NCBI GenBank assembly: GCA_004295055.1 | Contig: SHNJ01000006.1 | Location: forward strand, 1-64,000 | Direction: 5' to 3' | Length of the DNA: 64,000 nt | From: Alphaproteobacteria bacterium | GTDB taxonomy: Bacteria; Pseudomonadota; Alphaproteobacteria; SHNJ01 | Part shown: piece by piece, positions 8,286-17,546 of the stretch | How the letters are laid out: each line of letters opens with the position of its first letter | Numbering within the stretch: position 1 is the first letter of the stretch | Translations under genes and position numbers: made by a program | The notes under the pieces: generated by a model | What the model saw: only the letters and a program-made list of their open reading frames with translations | Told to the model about the DNA's origin: nothing | Database searches by the model: none

Positions 8286-9659
8286 TTAAGCATCCAGGGA
8301 CGGGCGCGGAGCAGGCAAAGTTAGCAAAAATACTGTGCCTTTGGACGACGTTTCCAGCAATTCAATGTCTCCATCATGGGCGCGCATTAAATCCCGCGCA
8401 ATGGTAAGGCCCAGCCCGGTGCCGCCCTTGCGGGTAGACCCTGCAAATGGCTGAAACAAGCGTTCCCGTGCCGTTGGTTTCAATCCTGGTCCATCGTCGG
8501 CAATGCGAATGGATGTGCCATTGTCATTTTGTTCGGCTGTCACGGTGATGTGTTTGGCGCCCGCTTCGAATGCGTTGCGAATCAGGTTGATAAATACGCG
8601 GAATAATTCATCGCGATCCGCATCGACGAATAAATCATTGGGGATTTGTATATCGATCAAATTGCTGTCGTCTTGCAAGCTGATGCTTTGCGCCACTTCC
8701 CGCGCCAAGCCATATAATGGAAACTTGCTGCGTTCGATTTGCGGAATGCCTTCTTTGGCAAATTGCAGTGTGTTTTCGCATAAATCCGTGGCGCGATCGA
8801 TCGAAGACAGCAATCGCGGCGTCAGTTTTTGCACATTCGGATCGTCAATCGCCGCAATCCGGTCCGATACCAATTGCGCGGTCGATAAAATATTGCGCAA
8901 GTCATGATTGATTTTAGTCACCGCCGCGCCCATCGCCGCCAATCGCGCTTTTTGGCGCAAAGCCATCCGTAAACCCTGCTGCATATGCGCCAATTCGCGT
9001 TCGGCAATGCCGATTTCATCTTGCCGGTTGCTGGGGTGGATGGCTTTGTCGGGGTTTTCAGGATCAAGGCGGAACGCGGTCATGGCGGCGGTGATGCGTT
9101 GCATCGGTCCAACCATATAAAATTGCAGGGCTGCAAAAACCAGAATAGCGGTAATTAATGCCACGTTGACCGACAACTGGATATTGCGGTTGGTGTATTC
9201 CGCCAAAGGCTGGCGGATTTCTTGTTCGCTGACCACGATGCCGATATCAATTGTGGCATCGGTTGACGGAGAACCGCTGACGCGCATGATGCGGGATTCC
9301 TCATCCCATAAGACATGGAATGCCAATTTAGCCAGTTCCAGAATTGGCGTGTCGTTCAACTTTATTTCATAGTCCGCCGGGGTTGGCGGACCAATGACCG
9401 TCTGGTCGCCGTAATACCGGGAATAGCTGATTGATATTACATCCAGATTTTTCAACAAATCCGGACGGTTTAGTTTGTTGCCGGCGGGAGCGTTCAGAAA
9501 AGTGCTGGCCAAGAATGCGCCATCGATTTTTTGCTGCAAGGTCAGTTGATAAGACCGGGCGATGGATGGGACCAGAATAATCGCCTCGCTGACGATTACA
9601 AAAGCAACCGTCAAAACCAGAACGCGCAACGAAAGACTGTCGAAAAAACCTTGATTCAT
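8286..9659 (-). CDS. membrane sensor histidine kinase (orphan)
   Basis: 457 residues. Membrane segments at about 11-31 and 163-183 bracket a 130-residue periplasmic sensor domain; a HAMP linker (184-236) follows. The dimerisation/phosphoacceptor box is KINHDLRNIL with His252. The ATPase domain shows N-box LIRNAFEAG (359-367), G1 DDGPGL (388-393) and G2 GGTGLGL (412-418). No response regulator is adjacent on either side, so its partner lies elsewhere. The ligand is unknown. Confidence 0.9.
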   Translation of the reverse strand: MNQGFFDSLSLRVLVLTVAFVIVSEAIILVPSIARSYQLTLQQKIDGAFLASTFLNAPAGNKLNRPDLLKNLDVISISYSRYYGDQTVIGPPTPADYEIKLNDTPILELAKLAFHVLWDEESRIMRVSGSPSTDATIDIGIVVSEQEIRQPLAEYTNRNIQLSVNVALITAILVFAALQFYMVGPMQRITAAMTAFRLDPENPDKAIHPSNRQDEIGIAERELAHMQQGLRMALRQKARLAAMGAAVTKINHDLRNILSTAQLVSDRIAAIDDPNVQKLTPRLLSSIDRATDLCENTLQFAKEGIPQIERSKFPLYGLAREVAQSISLQDDSNLIDIQIPNDLFVDADRDELFRVFINLIRNAFEAGAKHITVTAEQNDNGTSIRIADDGPGLKPTARERLFQPFAGSTRKGGTGLGLTIARDLMRAHDGDIELLETSSKGTVFLLTLPAPRPSLDA

Positions 9660-9717
9660 GAAATGATATATTCAGAATAATTGTTGAATTATGCCATAAA
9701 AACCGGGCTTTCGGAAA

Positions 9718-10638
9718 CTAATTGGCCGAAGGTGCTGTAAAATCAGCCCAAATGGCGCGGTGATCCGATCCTAAATAAGGACTTATGCCCATTTGTTGCA
9801 GCTTGAAATCGGGAGTTGCAAAAATATGGTCGATCGATAGACCAAGACCGGGAATGGTCAGCAGCCAGGTATTTTTTGCTGGTAAAGTATTGGCCAATTT
9901 TAACCCAGTGCCGCTTGCAAAATCGCGCATGGTATAGGACCATGGCGTCGCATTCCAATCGCCGGCAATGATTACGGGGTTCGTTTGCTTCTTCACCAAT
10001 GCGGCCAACATGGCGATATGTTTTTGGCGCATTCGAAAATGGTGCAGCTTCATTGGCGCGGGCGTATGAATTCCAATAACGGTGATGGGGCCGTACGGGG
10101 TTTGCAATTGCGCCAAGGCAGCCGGTGATCCGGGCATCGGCACGGCTTTTTTTACGGTTATCGGAAATTTGGAAAAAATCATTCCATGATAAAAATCCGC
10201 TTCCGGTTGTTGTACAACATATGGGTATATACCCAGCAAAGGTTTTAATGCCTCGGCCCAATCCGGCGTTCCTTCAACCAGAACAATGACATCGGCTTTG
10301 CTGGTTTGCAGGTATTCCAGGACTTGGCCGTATTTTTTATTTTCGTGCCACAAATTAAAACTCAATACCCGCAACGAAGCCTCTCCCGAGCCGCGGGGCA
10401 TGATCGGCACATGTTGAATGCACAATAAGGTGCCCGTAATAACGGCGACGGCAATCAATATTCCGCATAGGGGTTTGATATTATAAAACCAAGCAAAACC
10501 GGCTAAGGCAATGGCGGCGATTATGCCCAGAATCCACCAATGAACGCATAAATCGAAAATCCAGCCATAACGGTCGAAACAGCCTAGTGCCAGGGCTAAA
10601 ATTAGCGCAAAAGACAAGGATTTTAGGGCAAATTCCAT
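9718..10638 (-). CDS. membrane endonuclease/exonuclease/phosphatase-fold protein
   Basis: 306 residues. The first 85 residues are three hydrophobic segments; the rest is an EEP (DNase I-like) domain: VLSFNLWHEN at the start, EGTPDW carrying the metal-binding glutamate, IGIHTP, IIAGDWNATPW, and the terminal SIDHIF and GSDHRAIW with the catalytic histidines. Membrane-anchored EEP proteins of this form act on lipids, phosphate esters or nucleic acids; the substrate cannot be told. Divergent from rpmH, sharing a 130-base upstream region. Confidence 0.85.
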   Translation of the reverse strand: MEFALKSLSFALILALALGCFDRYGWIFDLCVHWWILGIIAAIALAGFAWFYNIKPLCGILIAVAVITGTLLCIQHVPIMPRGSGEASLRVLSFNLWHENKKYGQVLEYLQTSKADVIVLVEGTPDWAEALKPLLGIYPYVVQQPEADFYHGMIFSKFPITVKKAVPMPGSPAALAQLQTPYGPITVIGIHTPAPMKLHHFRMRQKHIAMLAALVKKQTNPVIIAGDWNATPWSYTMRDFASGTGLKLANTLPAKNTWLLTIPGLGLSIDHIFATPDFKLQQMGISPYLGSDHRAIWADFTAPSAN

Positions 10639-10660
10639 GATTTTAGATCTTTGAGGGCGG

Positions 10661-10689
10661 TTGACTTATAGGGCAAAAACCAGTATACC
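10661..10689 (+). promoter_or_regulatory. sigma-70-type promoter for rpmH-rnpA
   Basis: TTGACT at 10661-10666 and TATACC at 10684-10689 are separated by exactly 17 bases, a near-consensus housekeeping promoter about 80 bases before rpmH. It should drive rpmH-rnpA-yidD-yidC and probably onward to dapE. Confidence 0.7.
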
Positions 10690-10767
10690 AGCGAAGCTTA
10701 AAATATAGCAATTGCAACGTTTTGCACCTCCGCAAGGGTGGGGATGCATAGGTAGGGAGTTAATATT

Positions 10768-10905
10768 ATGCCAAAAAGAACATATCAGCCCAGCAAACTG
10801 GTGCGCAAACGCCGTCATGGTTTTCGTAAACGCATGGAAACCGTTGGTGGCCGTAAAGTATTGTCCGGTCGCCGCAAAAAAGGCCGCAAAACATTAAGCG
10901 CGTAA
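10768..10905 (+). CDS. rpmH: 50S ribosomal protein L34
   Basis: 45 residues, very basic, beginning [20 protein letters not shown] and ending KGRKTLSA: the complete L34 sequence, a component of the large ribosomal subunit. ATG preceded by a GGTAGGGAG ribosome site. It heads the conserved rpmH-rnpA-yidD-yidC cluster. Confidence 0.98.
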   Translation: MPKRTYQPSKLVRKRRHGFRKRMETVGGRKVLSGRRKKGRKTLSA

Positions 10906-10967
10906 ATTCGCCTTAATAGGATGAGATATCATTGCAGGACCTGTTCCTGCAATTTTATTTAGGGCTC

Positions 10968-11336
10968 ATGAAAAAATCCGCCGCTTTAGCCATTAAACCT
11001 TGGACCAGCCTTCGGAAGAATGGCGAGTTTCAGGCGATTTATAAATCGGGATCGCGGTTTTTCACCAAGAATCTGGGTATTTTTGCTAAAGAACATACGC
11101 CTGATTCGCCGCCGCGGTTGGGTTATGTCGCCAGCGCCGCCAAGGTCGGTAACGCGGTTAAGCGCAATCGCGCCAAACGCCGTCTGCGCGCCCTGGCCAG
11201 AAAATGCCTTACCAATTGCGCCCCGTCCACGCATGATTATGTATTGGTGGCCACCAATTCCACAAATGCCTGCGATTTCGATGTGCTGGAAAAAGATTTA
11301 CAGACGGCGTTGCGCCGCTTAAAACTTAGTGTCTAG
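10968..11336 (+). CDS. rnpA: ribonuclease P protein component
   Basis: 122 residues from ATG 10968. An upstream in-frame start at 10932 would add 12 unconserved residues. The protein binds RNase P RNA and helps it mature tRNA 5' ends. The RNR signature [16 protein letters not shown] is at residues 59-74, and [18 protein letters not shown] at 14-31 is the usual N-terminal segment. 62 bases after rpmH. Confidence 0.96.
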   Translation: MKKSAALAIKPWTSLRKNGEFQAIYKSGSRFFTKNLGIFAKEHTPDSPPRLGYVASAAKVGNAVKRNRAKRRLRALARKCLTNCAPSTHDYVLVATNSTNACDFDVLEKDLQTALRRLKLSV

Positions 11337-11358
11337 AATCTATATTATCCTGGAATTC

Positions 11359-11589
11359 ATGTTATCCAAACTCGCCATTCTGCCGATCCGGTTTTATCAA
11401 TTGGTAATCTCGCCATTGATCGGCCCATGCTGCCGTTACCATCCAAGCTGTTCGGAATATGCCGCGCTGGCGATTGAAAAACATGGGGTTTGGCGCGGTG
11501 GTTATTTAATCATGCGCCGTTTGTTGCGCTGCCATCCCGGCGCGGCGCATGGATATGATCCGGTTCCAGATTTGACTGCAAAAAATTAA
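11359..11589 (+). CDS. yidD: membrane protein insertion efficiency factor YidD
   Basis: 76 residues from ATG 11359. A GTG at 11329 overlapping the rnpA stop would give 86 residues. Family hallmarks: [23 protein letters not shown], cysteine-rich, then RCHPG and a GYDPVP end. YidD is a small inner-face membrane protein assisting YidC. It sits between rnpA and yidC as in most bacteria, 12 bases before yidC. Confidence 0.95.
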   Translation: MLSKLAILPIRFYQLVISPLIGPCCRYHPSCSEYAALAIEKHGVWRGGYLIMRRLLRCHPGAAHGYDPVPDLTAKN

Positions 11590-11601
11590 AAAAGGTTTCT
11601 A

Positions 11602-13326
11602 ATGAAAAGCGAACAAAAAAATCTAGTTCTCGCCATTGTGTTGTCGGCCATTATTCTGGGCGTGTTTGAAATCGCCTTCAAGCCGACGATTGTCGCGCAG
11701 CAACGCGCTTATGTAGAAACCAGCAAACAAGAATATGTGGCGCATCAACAGGAAATAGAAAAAAACAGCCGGCCCGTGGTAGAACGGGCGGCGTCCATGA
11801 ATGCCGTTAAACGCGTTGCGTTTCATAATGGACGCATTTCGGGTTCGATCAATTTGCAAGGCGGCCGGATCGATGACGTGACTTTGACCAATTACCGGGA
11901 AACGGTCGATCCAACCAGCCCGAATATTGTCTTGCTGTCGCCGGAAAATACCAAGACCGGATATTATTCCGAATTTGGCTGGGTTAAAACCGGCGATGCC
12001 AATCCGGTTTTGCCGAATGGCGATACGATTTGGCGCGCCGATAAAACCGAACTGACGGCGGCACAGCCGGTGACTTTGACTTATGATAATGGCCAGGGTT
12101 TGGAATTTCAAAAAACCTATACGCTGGATCAGGATTATATGATCACGGTTACGCAAACCGTGCGCAACAAAGGCAATACGCCAGTATCTTTAGTTCCATA
12201 CGCATTGATCGCGCGTTACTATGAACATCATGGCCGCGATTTCTTTGTCTTGCACGAAGGTTTGTTGGGCGTGCTTGACGGCACATTGCAGGAAACAAGA
12301 TACAAAGATATCCGCGAAACGCAAAAACAAGAATTCACCTCGACCGGCGGCTGGCTGGGCATTACCGATAAATATTGGCTGGCGGCATTATCGCCAATGG
12401 CCGATCAACCGATCAAGGCGCGTTTTGCTTATAGCAAGGTCAAAAACGACGACCGCTATCAAACCGATTATACTCTGCCGGAACAAAAAATCGCGCCGGG
12501 GCAAAGTGCAACCGCGGTCAACCGGTTTTTCGCCGGCGCAAAAGAAGTCAAATTATTGGACCGGTATGAAAAAGAATCGAATATTCCGCGCTTTGATCTG
12601 GCGGTGGATTTCGGCTGGTATTATTTTCTGACCAAGCCGTTTTTCTTGCTGCTGCATTTCTTGTACACGCTGCTCGGAAATTTCGGCATCGCGATCCTGG
12701 TTTTGACCGTAATCGTCAAGGGCGTGATGTTTCCGCTTGCCAATAAATCCTATCATACGATGAATAAGATGAAGGAACTGCAGCCGGAGTTGATCAAATT
12801 GCGCGAAGAATACGGCCAGGATCCGCTGCGCCTGCAAAAGGAAATGGCGGCATTTTATCAGAAAAACCAAATCAACCCGCTGGCCGGATGCTTGCCGATT
12901 TTCATCCAGATTCCGGTATTTTTCTCGTTATATAAAGTATTGTTCGTTTCGATCGAAATGCGGCATCAGCCGTTTTTCGGCTGGATTCATGATTTATCGG
13001 CCCCAGATCCCACCACCATCTTTAATTTATTCGGTTTGATCGATTGGGCGCCGCCGGCTTATTTCTTATTCATCCCGCTGCATGTGGGAGCATGGCCGAT
13101 TATTATGGGCTTTACCATGTGGTTGCAACAAAGATTGAATCCGGCGCCAATGGATAGCGCGCAACGCGTGGTGTTCGGCCTGTTTCCATATTTGTTCACC
13201 TTTATGTTGTCGAGTTTCCCGGCCGGTCTTGTGATTTACTGGTCGTGGAGCAACTTGCTCGGCATCTTGCAGCAATACGCCATCAAGCGTCATAAAATAG
13301 GACCCGATGCCCACAAACCCGTCTAA
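11602..13326 (+). CDS. yidC: membrane protein insertase YidC
   Basis: 574 residues, the long Gram-negative form. N-terminal membrane segment at about 7-26, then a large periplasmic domain (about 60-335), then the conserved insertase core beginning near residue 340 (FGWYYFLTKPFF), with GNFGIAILVLTVIVKG, NPLAGCLPIFIQIPVFFSLYKVLF and the EMRHQPFFGWIHDLS loop. It inserts inner-membrane proteins with or without Sec. Its last 20 bases overlap the start of engB. Confidence 0.97.
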   Translation: MKSEQKNLVLAIVLSAIILGVFEIAFKPTIVAQQRAYVETSKQEYVAHQQEIEKNSRPVVERAASMNAVKRVAFHNGRISGSINLQGGRIDDVTLTNYRETVDPTSPNIVLLSPENTKTGYYSEFGWVKTGDANPVLPNGDTIWRADKTELTAAQPVTLTYDNGQGLEFQKTYTLDQDYMITVTQTVRNKGNTPVSLVPYALIARYYEHHGRDFFVLHEGLLGVLDGTLQETRYKDIRETQKQEFTSTGGWLGITDKYWLAALSPMADQPIKARFAYSKVKNDDRYQTDYTLPEQKIAPGQSATAVNRFFAGAKEVKLLDRYEKESNIPRFDLAVDFGWYYFLTKPFFLLLHFLYTLLGNFGIAILVLTVIVKGVMFPLANKSYHTMNKMKELQPELIKLREEYGQDPLRLQKEMAAFYQKNQINPLAGCLPIFIQIPVFFSLYKVLFVSIEMRHQPFFGWIHDLSAPDPTTIFNLFGLIDWAPPAYFLFIPLHVGAWPIIMGFTMWLQQRLNPAPMDSAQRVVFGLFPYLFTFMLSSFPAGLVIYWSWSNLLGILQQYAIKRHKIGPDAHKPV

Positions 13327-13957
13327 ACCATTCACGGCGGCGGAATATAAAGGCGGATTAACGCTTTTTTCCGCGCCGTGCAAATTTATGCGCGGTGTTT
13401 CTAAAATCGAGGATTTGCAACAATTGCGCTGGCCGGAAATCGCCTTTGCCGGACGCTCTAACGTTGGCAAATCGAGTTTATTGAATGCACTGGTGCGCAA
13501 TAAAACCATGGCGCGGGTATCCAACACGCCAGGCCGCACGCAGGAATTGAATTTTTTCAGCCTTGGCGACCGCTTGATCTTGGTCGATATGCCTGGATAT
13601 GGATATGCCAAGGTGCCGGTCGAATCGCGCAAACACTGGGATAAGTTCTTGCCGCAATACCTAATTGGCCGCGATCAATTGCGGGTGGTTTTTGTATTGG
13701 TCGATGCGCGCCATGGCATCAAAGAATCCGATATTCAGATGATGCAATTGCTGGATCAGACCGAAACGCCGTTTCAGGTGATTTTCACCAAAGGCGATCA
13801 AATCAAACGCGATGCCATCGGCGATTTGATGCAATCGGCGGCGGATGTGGCGGATGAATTTTCCACCATGCAATTGCCACCCATGCTGGTCAGCAGCAAA
13901 ACCAAAACCTGTATCGACGATTTGCAGGCGCATATTTACCGGATGGTAAAGTCCTAA
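13307..13957 (+). CDS. engB: ribosome biogenesis GTP-binding protein EngB/YsxC
   Basis: 216 residues. A TrmE-Era-type GTPase needed for large-subunit assembly. G1 GRSNVGKSS is at 49-57, the G2 threonine in SNTPGRTQELNFF, G3 DMPGYGYAK at 94-102, G4 TKGD at 161-164 and a G5 SSKTKT near the end. It overlaps the end of yidC by 20 bases, and its stop overlaps the start of the next gene. Confidence 0.96.
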   Translation: MPTNPSKPFTAAEYKGGLTLFSAPCKFMRGVSKIEDLQQLRWPEIAFAGRSNVGKSSLLNALVRNKTMARVSNTPGRTQELNFFSLGDRLILVDMPGYGYAKVPVESRKHWDKFLPQYLIGRDQLRVVFVLVDARHGIKESDIQMMQLLDQTETPFQVIFTKGDQIKRDAIGDLMQSAADVADEFSTMQLPPMLVSSKTKTCIDDLQAHIYRMVKS

Positions 13958-14655
13958 TGCCCAAAAACCGGCCGATGCAGGAGATTCAAAATTGGATTTT
14001 CGATCTCGATAATACCATCTATCCGGTCGACGCCAATATCCAGCAACAAGCCGACCAGCGCATGCCGCGCTATATCATGGATAAATTCGGCGTTGATTAC
14101 GATGCGGCGCGAAAAATCCAGAAAGATTTGTATTTGAAATATGGAACGACCTTATCCGGTTTGGTCGAGGAAAATAAAATCGATCCATATCATTATTGGA
14201 ATTATGTTTTCGATATCGATTATACCGGATTGAAACACGATCTGGCGCTGGCGGAATGCCTGTCCCGCCTGCCGGGCAAAAAATATATTTACAGCAATTC
14301 GCCGCGCTTTCACGCCGACAAAGTCTTGGGAACGATGGGAATAGCGGATTATTTTGACGGAGTTTTTGATTTGGCGGCGGCGGATTTCATTTCCAAGCCT
14401 CAGGCGGACAGTTATCGTAAAATGATTTCCTATTTCGGCCTTGACCCAAGCCAGTCTTTATTCATGGACGATGTGGCGCGCAATTTGGTTCCAGCGGCGC
14501 AATTGGGCATAACCACGGTTTATTTACAGCACGGAGCGCATCATCCGGATTTTGCAATTCCGATTCCGGACGATATTTTACCCTATATTCATTATCAAAC
14601 CGATGATATGCTGCAATTTCTGCAAAACGCTCTTTTAACTTTGGATAAAAAATAA
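13957..14655 (+). CDS. HAD-family pyrimidine 5'-nucleotidase
   Basis: 232 residues. The HAD phosphatase motif I is WIFDLDNTIYP (residues 13-23) with nucleophile Asp16 and Asp18; motif II is the IYSNSP segment; motif III is the lysine in SKPQ; motif IV is LFMDDVARN. The sequence resembles the SDT1/PHM8-like pyrimidine 5'-nucleotidases. Start and stop codons overlap those of engB and dapE, so it is part of the same transcript. Related genomes commonly have argB in this neighbourhood; it is absent here. Confidence 0.88.
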   Translation: MPKNRPMQEIQNWIFDLDNTIYPVDANIQQQADQRMPRYIMDKFGVDYDAARKIQKDLYLKYGTTLSGLVEENKIDPYHYWNYVFDIDYTGLKHDLALAECLSRLPGKKYIYSNSPRFHADKVLGTMGIADYFDGVFDLAAADFISKPQADSYRKMISYFGLDPSQSLFMDDVARNLVPAAQLGITTVYLQHGAHHPDFAIPIPDDILPYIHYQTDDMLQFLQNALLTLDKK

Positions 14656-15842
14656 TGACCGATCCCGTTCTTCTCACTCAAAAACTGGTACAGCAAGCCA
14701 GCATCACCCCATCGAAAAATGACGGCGCGCAGGAATTGAAATCCCGCACCGATGCGTTGAATATGTGCTTGGATTTATTGGAAGAACCGTTGAAGAAATT
14801 GGGGTTTGAATGCCACCGGATTGTGTTCGATCAGCCTGGATTTCCCAGCATTCCGAATTTATATGCCGAACGCGCGGGTAACGGCAAGCATTTGAATTTT
14901 ACCGGCCATGTCGATGTGGTTCCGCCCGGCGACGTATCGGCGTGGAAATTCAATCCGTTTGGCGGCGAAATTGCGGATGGTTTTTTATACGGCCGCGGCA
15001 CATCGGATATGAAAGGCAACATCGCGTCCTTTATTGCGGCGCTGGAAAAATTTATTCCTGCCAATCAGAATTCGGCACGCATCAGTTTGATTATTACCGG
15101 CGACGAGGAATCCTATGCCGTCAATGGCGTGCCAAAAATAGTTCCGTGGTTGAAACAACGCGGCATCGCATTCGATTATTGCCTGGTCGGCGAGCCGAGC
15201 AGCCCAAAAACCATGGGCGAAGAAATTAAAAATGGCCGCCGCGGCACCATGAATGCAACTTGCACCGTGCACGGCAAACAAGGCCATATCGCCTATCCCG
15301 AACGGTTCGATAATCCGGTTGTGCGCATGGGTAAATTTATCGCCGCATGCAGCGGCACGGATTTGGATAAGGGCAATGAATATTTCGCCCCATCCAGGTT
15401 GGAAGTAAACATCGTCGATCTGCCCAATCGCACCACCAATGTGGTTCCCAACAAAGTCACGTTCGGTTTTAACGTGCGTTGGAATTCGGAATGGACCAAG
15501 GAAACTTTATCGGCGCATTTGCGAAATCTTTGCGATCAACATTTGGGAACAGGGCAATATGATCTTGATATGGATTTTTCGGGCGGCGTCTATTTAACGC
15601 CCAAAGGCCCGTTTTTATCCGCGATCACCGATGCGGTTTGCGAAGTCACCGGCCGCACGCCAGAATGCACCACCGCTGGCGGCACATCCGACGGGCGCTT
15701 TGTGGTCGATATTTGCCCCTATGTCGTCGAATGCGGTGTAACATCGGAAACCATTCATCAAGTCGATGAGCGGGTAAAAGTGGATGATTTGAATAAGTTA
15801 GCCGATATTTACGAACGCGTATTAAAACGCCTATTCGCCTAA
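14655..15842 (+). CDS. dapE: succinyl-diaminopimelate desuccinylase
   Basis: 395 residues. An M20-family metallohydrolase that releases diaminopimelate for peptidoglycan and lysine. Metal ligands: His85 in FTGHVDVVPPG, Asp118 in GRGTSDMKG, catalytic Glu-Glu at 151-152 in TGDEES, then VGEPS and the C-terminal TAGGTSDGRF and IHQVDERV. The ATG overlaps the stop of the nucleotidase gene. Confidence 0.96.
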   Translation: MTDPVLLTQKLVQQASITPSKNDGAQELKSRTDALNMCLDLLEEPLKKLGFECHRIVFDQPGFPSIPNLYAERAGNGKHLNFTGHVDVVPPGDVSAWKFNPFGGEIADGFLYGRGTSDMKGNIASFIAALEKFIPANQNSARISLIITGDEESYAVNGVPKIVPWLKQRGIAFDYCLVGEPSSPKTMGEEIKNGRRGTMNATCTVHGKQGHIAYPERFDNPVVRMGKFIAACSGTDLDKGNEYFAPSRLEVNIVDLPNRTTNVVPNKVTFGFNVRWNSEWTKETLSAHLRNLCDQHLGTGQYDLDMDFSGGVYLTPKGPFLSAITDAVCEVTGRTPECTTAGGTSDGRFVVDICPYVVECGVTSETIHQVDERVKVDDLNKLADIYERVLKRLFA

Positions 15843-15887
15843 TTTATTAATTGTTTCTCTAAAAGATAGTTTCTACAATCCAAATCT

Positions 15888-16865
15888 ATGGACGGAACAG
15901 ATTTTTTATCGGATCGCGCCTTTGGCGTTGAAATCGAAGCGGTGGGTTTCGATCCATATCGCGCGAATTCTATTCTTATGGATTCATCGCGGCCCGTTTT
16001 ATTGCGCTGTGGCATGACCGCGCCGCAAACCCCGCCAGATAATCGTTTCGAGTTTTGGCAAATTATGCATGACGATACCGTCAAGGCCGGTTCACATTTG
16101 CCGCCGGATGCGGTGTTTGAATTGGCATCGCCAATATCCCAAGGCGCAAATGGATGGCAAGACATCGCCGAAGTCATGCAGGCCATGTTCGATCATGGCG
16201 CATTGGTCAATGATACCAGCAATTTGCAGGTTCAAATGGATTTGCGCGATGTTTGGGAAAATCCAGCTTTGCGGTTAGCCGTTAAAAAAGCGATCACCGA
16301 AATTTATATTGTTTTTGAACCAGGAATCGATTCCATTATTCGTCCGCGCCCATATCGCCATCGTTATTCCCGGCCATTGCGGGATTATTTCGAACCCGGC
16401 AAGGATGGACGCTTCGCCCTTCAATTGGTTTGTGATGAAATCAATCGGTGCAATGAAGATGATTTGGAAAAATTATTCACTTGGCCTAATGCAAAACCGG
16501 CTGTGAAATTCAGAGGTTACAAAACCGCAGAATATCGCGCCCATCAAGGTGTTTTGAATCCAGACCGCGCCCTGGGTTGGCTGGCGTTATGCCAAGGCAT
16601 TACCGAAGCTGGCATGCAGATAGCGCAGGGATTATCGAGCTTGGATTTAATGATGGAGTCCGCGCAAAATCCGACAACGCCGGATGAATCATTGATGTGC
16701 TTGTTGCAATTTATTGGGAAACCCGGCCTTTGGCCATTATTGCATGCGCCGGAAATGATGCCTCGGTCAGCGCCAGTTAGTATGAAACCTTTAAAAAATA
16801 CAACCCGTCCGGGGGCGCGGTTGGGCCCCCAACTTTTCGATCCTTCGCGTCCCGAACGCGGATAA
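15888..16865 (+). CDS. amidoligase-family protein with altered HxH motif
   Basis: 325 residues. Seen: FGVEIEAVGF (12-21), WQIMHDDTVKAG (57-68), ELASPI (78-83), a VNDTSNLQVQMD segment (107-118) and AEYRAHQGVLNP (214-225). These follow the order of the putative amidoligase family (glutamate-cysteine ligase/glutamine synthetase-like fold), which makes amide bonds using ATP. In typical members the third block reads roughly CGLHVHVD; here both histidines are glutamine, so metal binding or activity may differ. The gene lies 45 bases after dapE. Its last 89 bases run antisense into the end of truA, so the C-terminal 29 residues are probably not conserved. Substrate unknown. Confidence 0.75.
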   Translation: MDGTDFLSDRAFGVEIEAVGFDPYRANSILMDSSRPVLLRCGMTAPQTPPDNRFEFWQIMHDDTVKAGSHLPPDAVFELASPISQGANGWQDIAEVMQAMFDHGALVNDTSNLQVQMDLRDVWENPALRLAVKKAITEIYIVFEPGIDSIIRPRPYRHRYSRPLRDYFEPGKDGRFALQLVCDEINRCNEDDLEKLFTWPNAKPAVKFRGYKTAEYRAHQGVLNPDRALGWLALCQGITEAGMQIAQGLSSLDLMMESAQNPTTPDESLMCLLQFIGKPGLWPLLHAPEMMPRSAPVSMKPLKNTTRPGARLGPQLFDPSRPERG

Positions 16866-17514
16866 AATTTTCCACGCCCCATTTTCCCAATCCCACTTGG
16901 ACCAAAGATCCCGTGATATTGCGCACCATATGATGCAGGAATGAAGGGGCGCGGACAAACACGGAAATATTTTCGCCATCCCGTGCAACCGATATTTCAT
17001 GCAAAGTCTTGATGGGCGATTTCGCCTGGCATTCCGAATCGCGGAAAGTGCTGAAATCATGGGTGCCAACCAAATGCTGTGCGGCCTGTTGCATCGCTTC
17101 GGCATCCAACGGCAGCGGAATTTGCCAGGCGCGATTGCGATCGACCGCCAACGGCGCACGGCGGTTGACGATGCGGTAAATATAAGAACGTTCCTTGGCT
17201 GAAAATCGCGCATGAAAGTTTTCATCCACTTTTTCTGCCCCTAAAATGGCGATAGGGTGGGGGTGCAGATGAAAATTCAACGCCTCGGATATTTTAAAAG
17301 AATCCAAATCGCGCGCGCAATCGAAATGCGCCACCTGGCTCAACGCATGCACGCCGGCATCGGTGCGTCCCGCGCCGGTTACGGTAACGCGTTCCTGGCA
17401 GAATTTATAAATCGCTTCTTCCAAACAACCTTGCACCGATGTGCCGTTATTCTGCCGCTGCCATCCCACGAACGGCGTGCCGTCATATTCTATGATAATT
17501 TTATAGCGGTTCAT
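16777..17514 (-). CDS. truA: tRNA pseudouridine(38-40) synthase
   Basis: 245 residues. It makes pseudouridine in the anticodon arm of many tRNAs. The catalytic aspartate is Asp52 in GAGRTDAGVHA; DGTPFVGWQRQ at 11-21 and FLHHMVRNITGSLVQVG near 200 are the other signatures, and the end PPDGLYFLKVSY is the normal terminus. Third of def-fmt-truA on the minus strand, 32 bases after fmt. Its 3' end overlaps the amidoligase gene tail to tail. Confidence 0.96.
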   Translation of the reverse strand: MNRYKIIIEYDGTPFVGWQRQNNGTSVQGCLEEAIYKFCQERVTVTGAGRTDAGVHALSQVAHFDCARDLDSFKISEALNFHLHPHPIAILGAEKVDENFHARFSAKERSYIYRIVNRRAPLAVDRNRAWQIPLPLDAEAMQQAAQHLVGTHDFSTFRDSECQAKSPIKTLHEISVARDGENISVFVRAPSFLHHMVRNITGSLVQVGLGKWGVENFIRVRDAKDRKVGGPTAPPDGLYFLKVSY

Positions 17515-17546
17515 AAGGGCAGGGTTTTGGGGTTAGGGTTTTGGGT

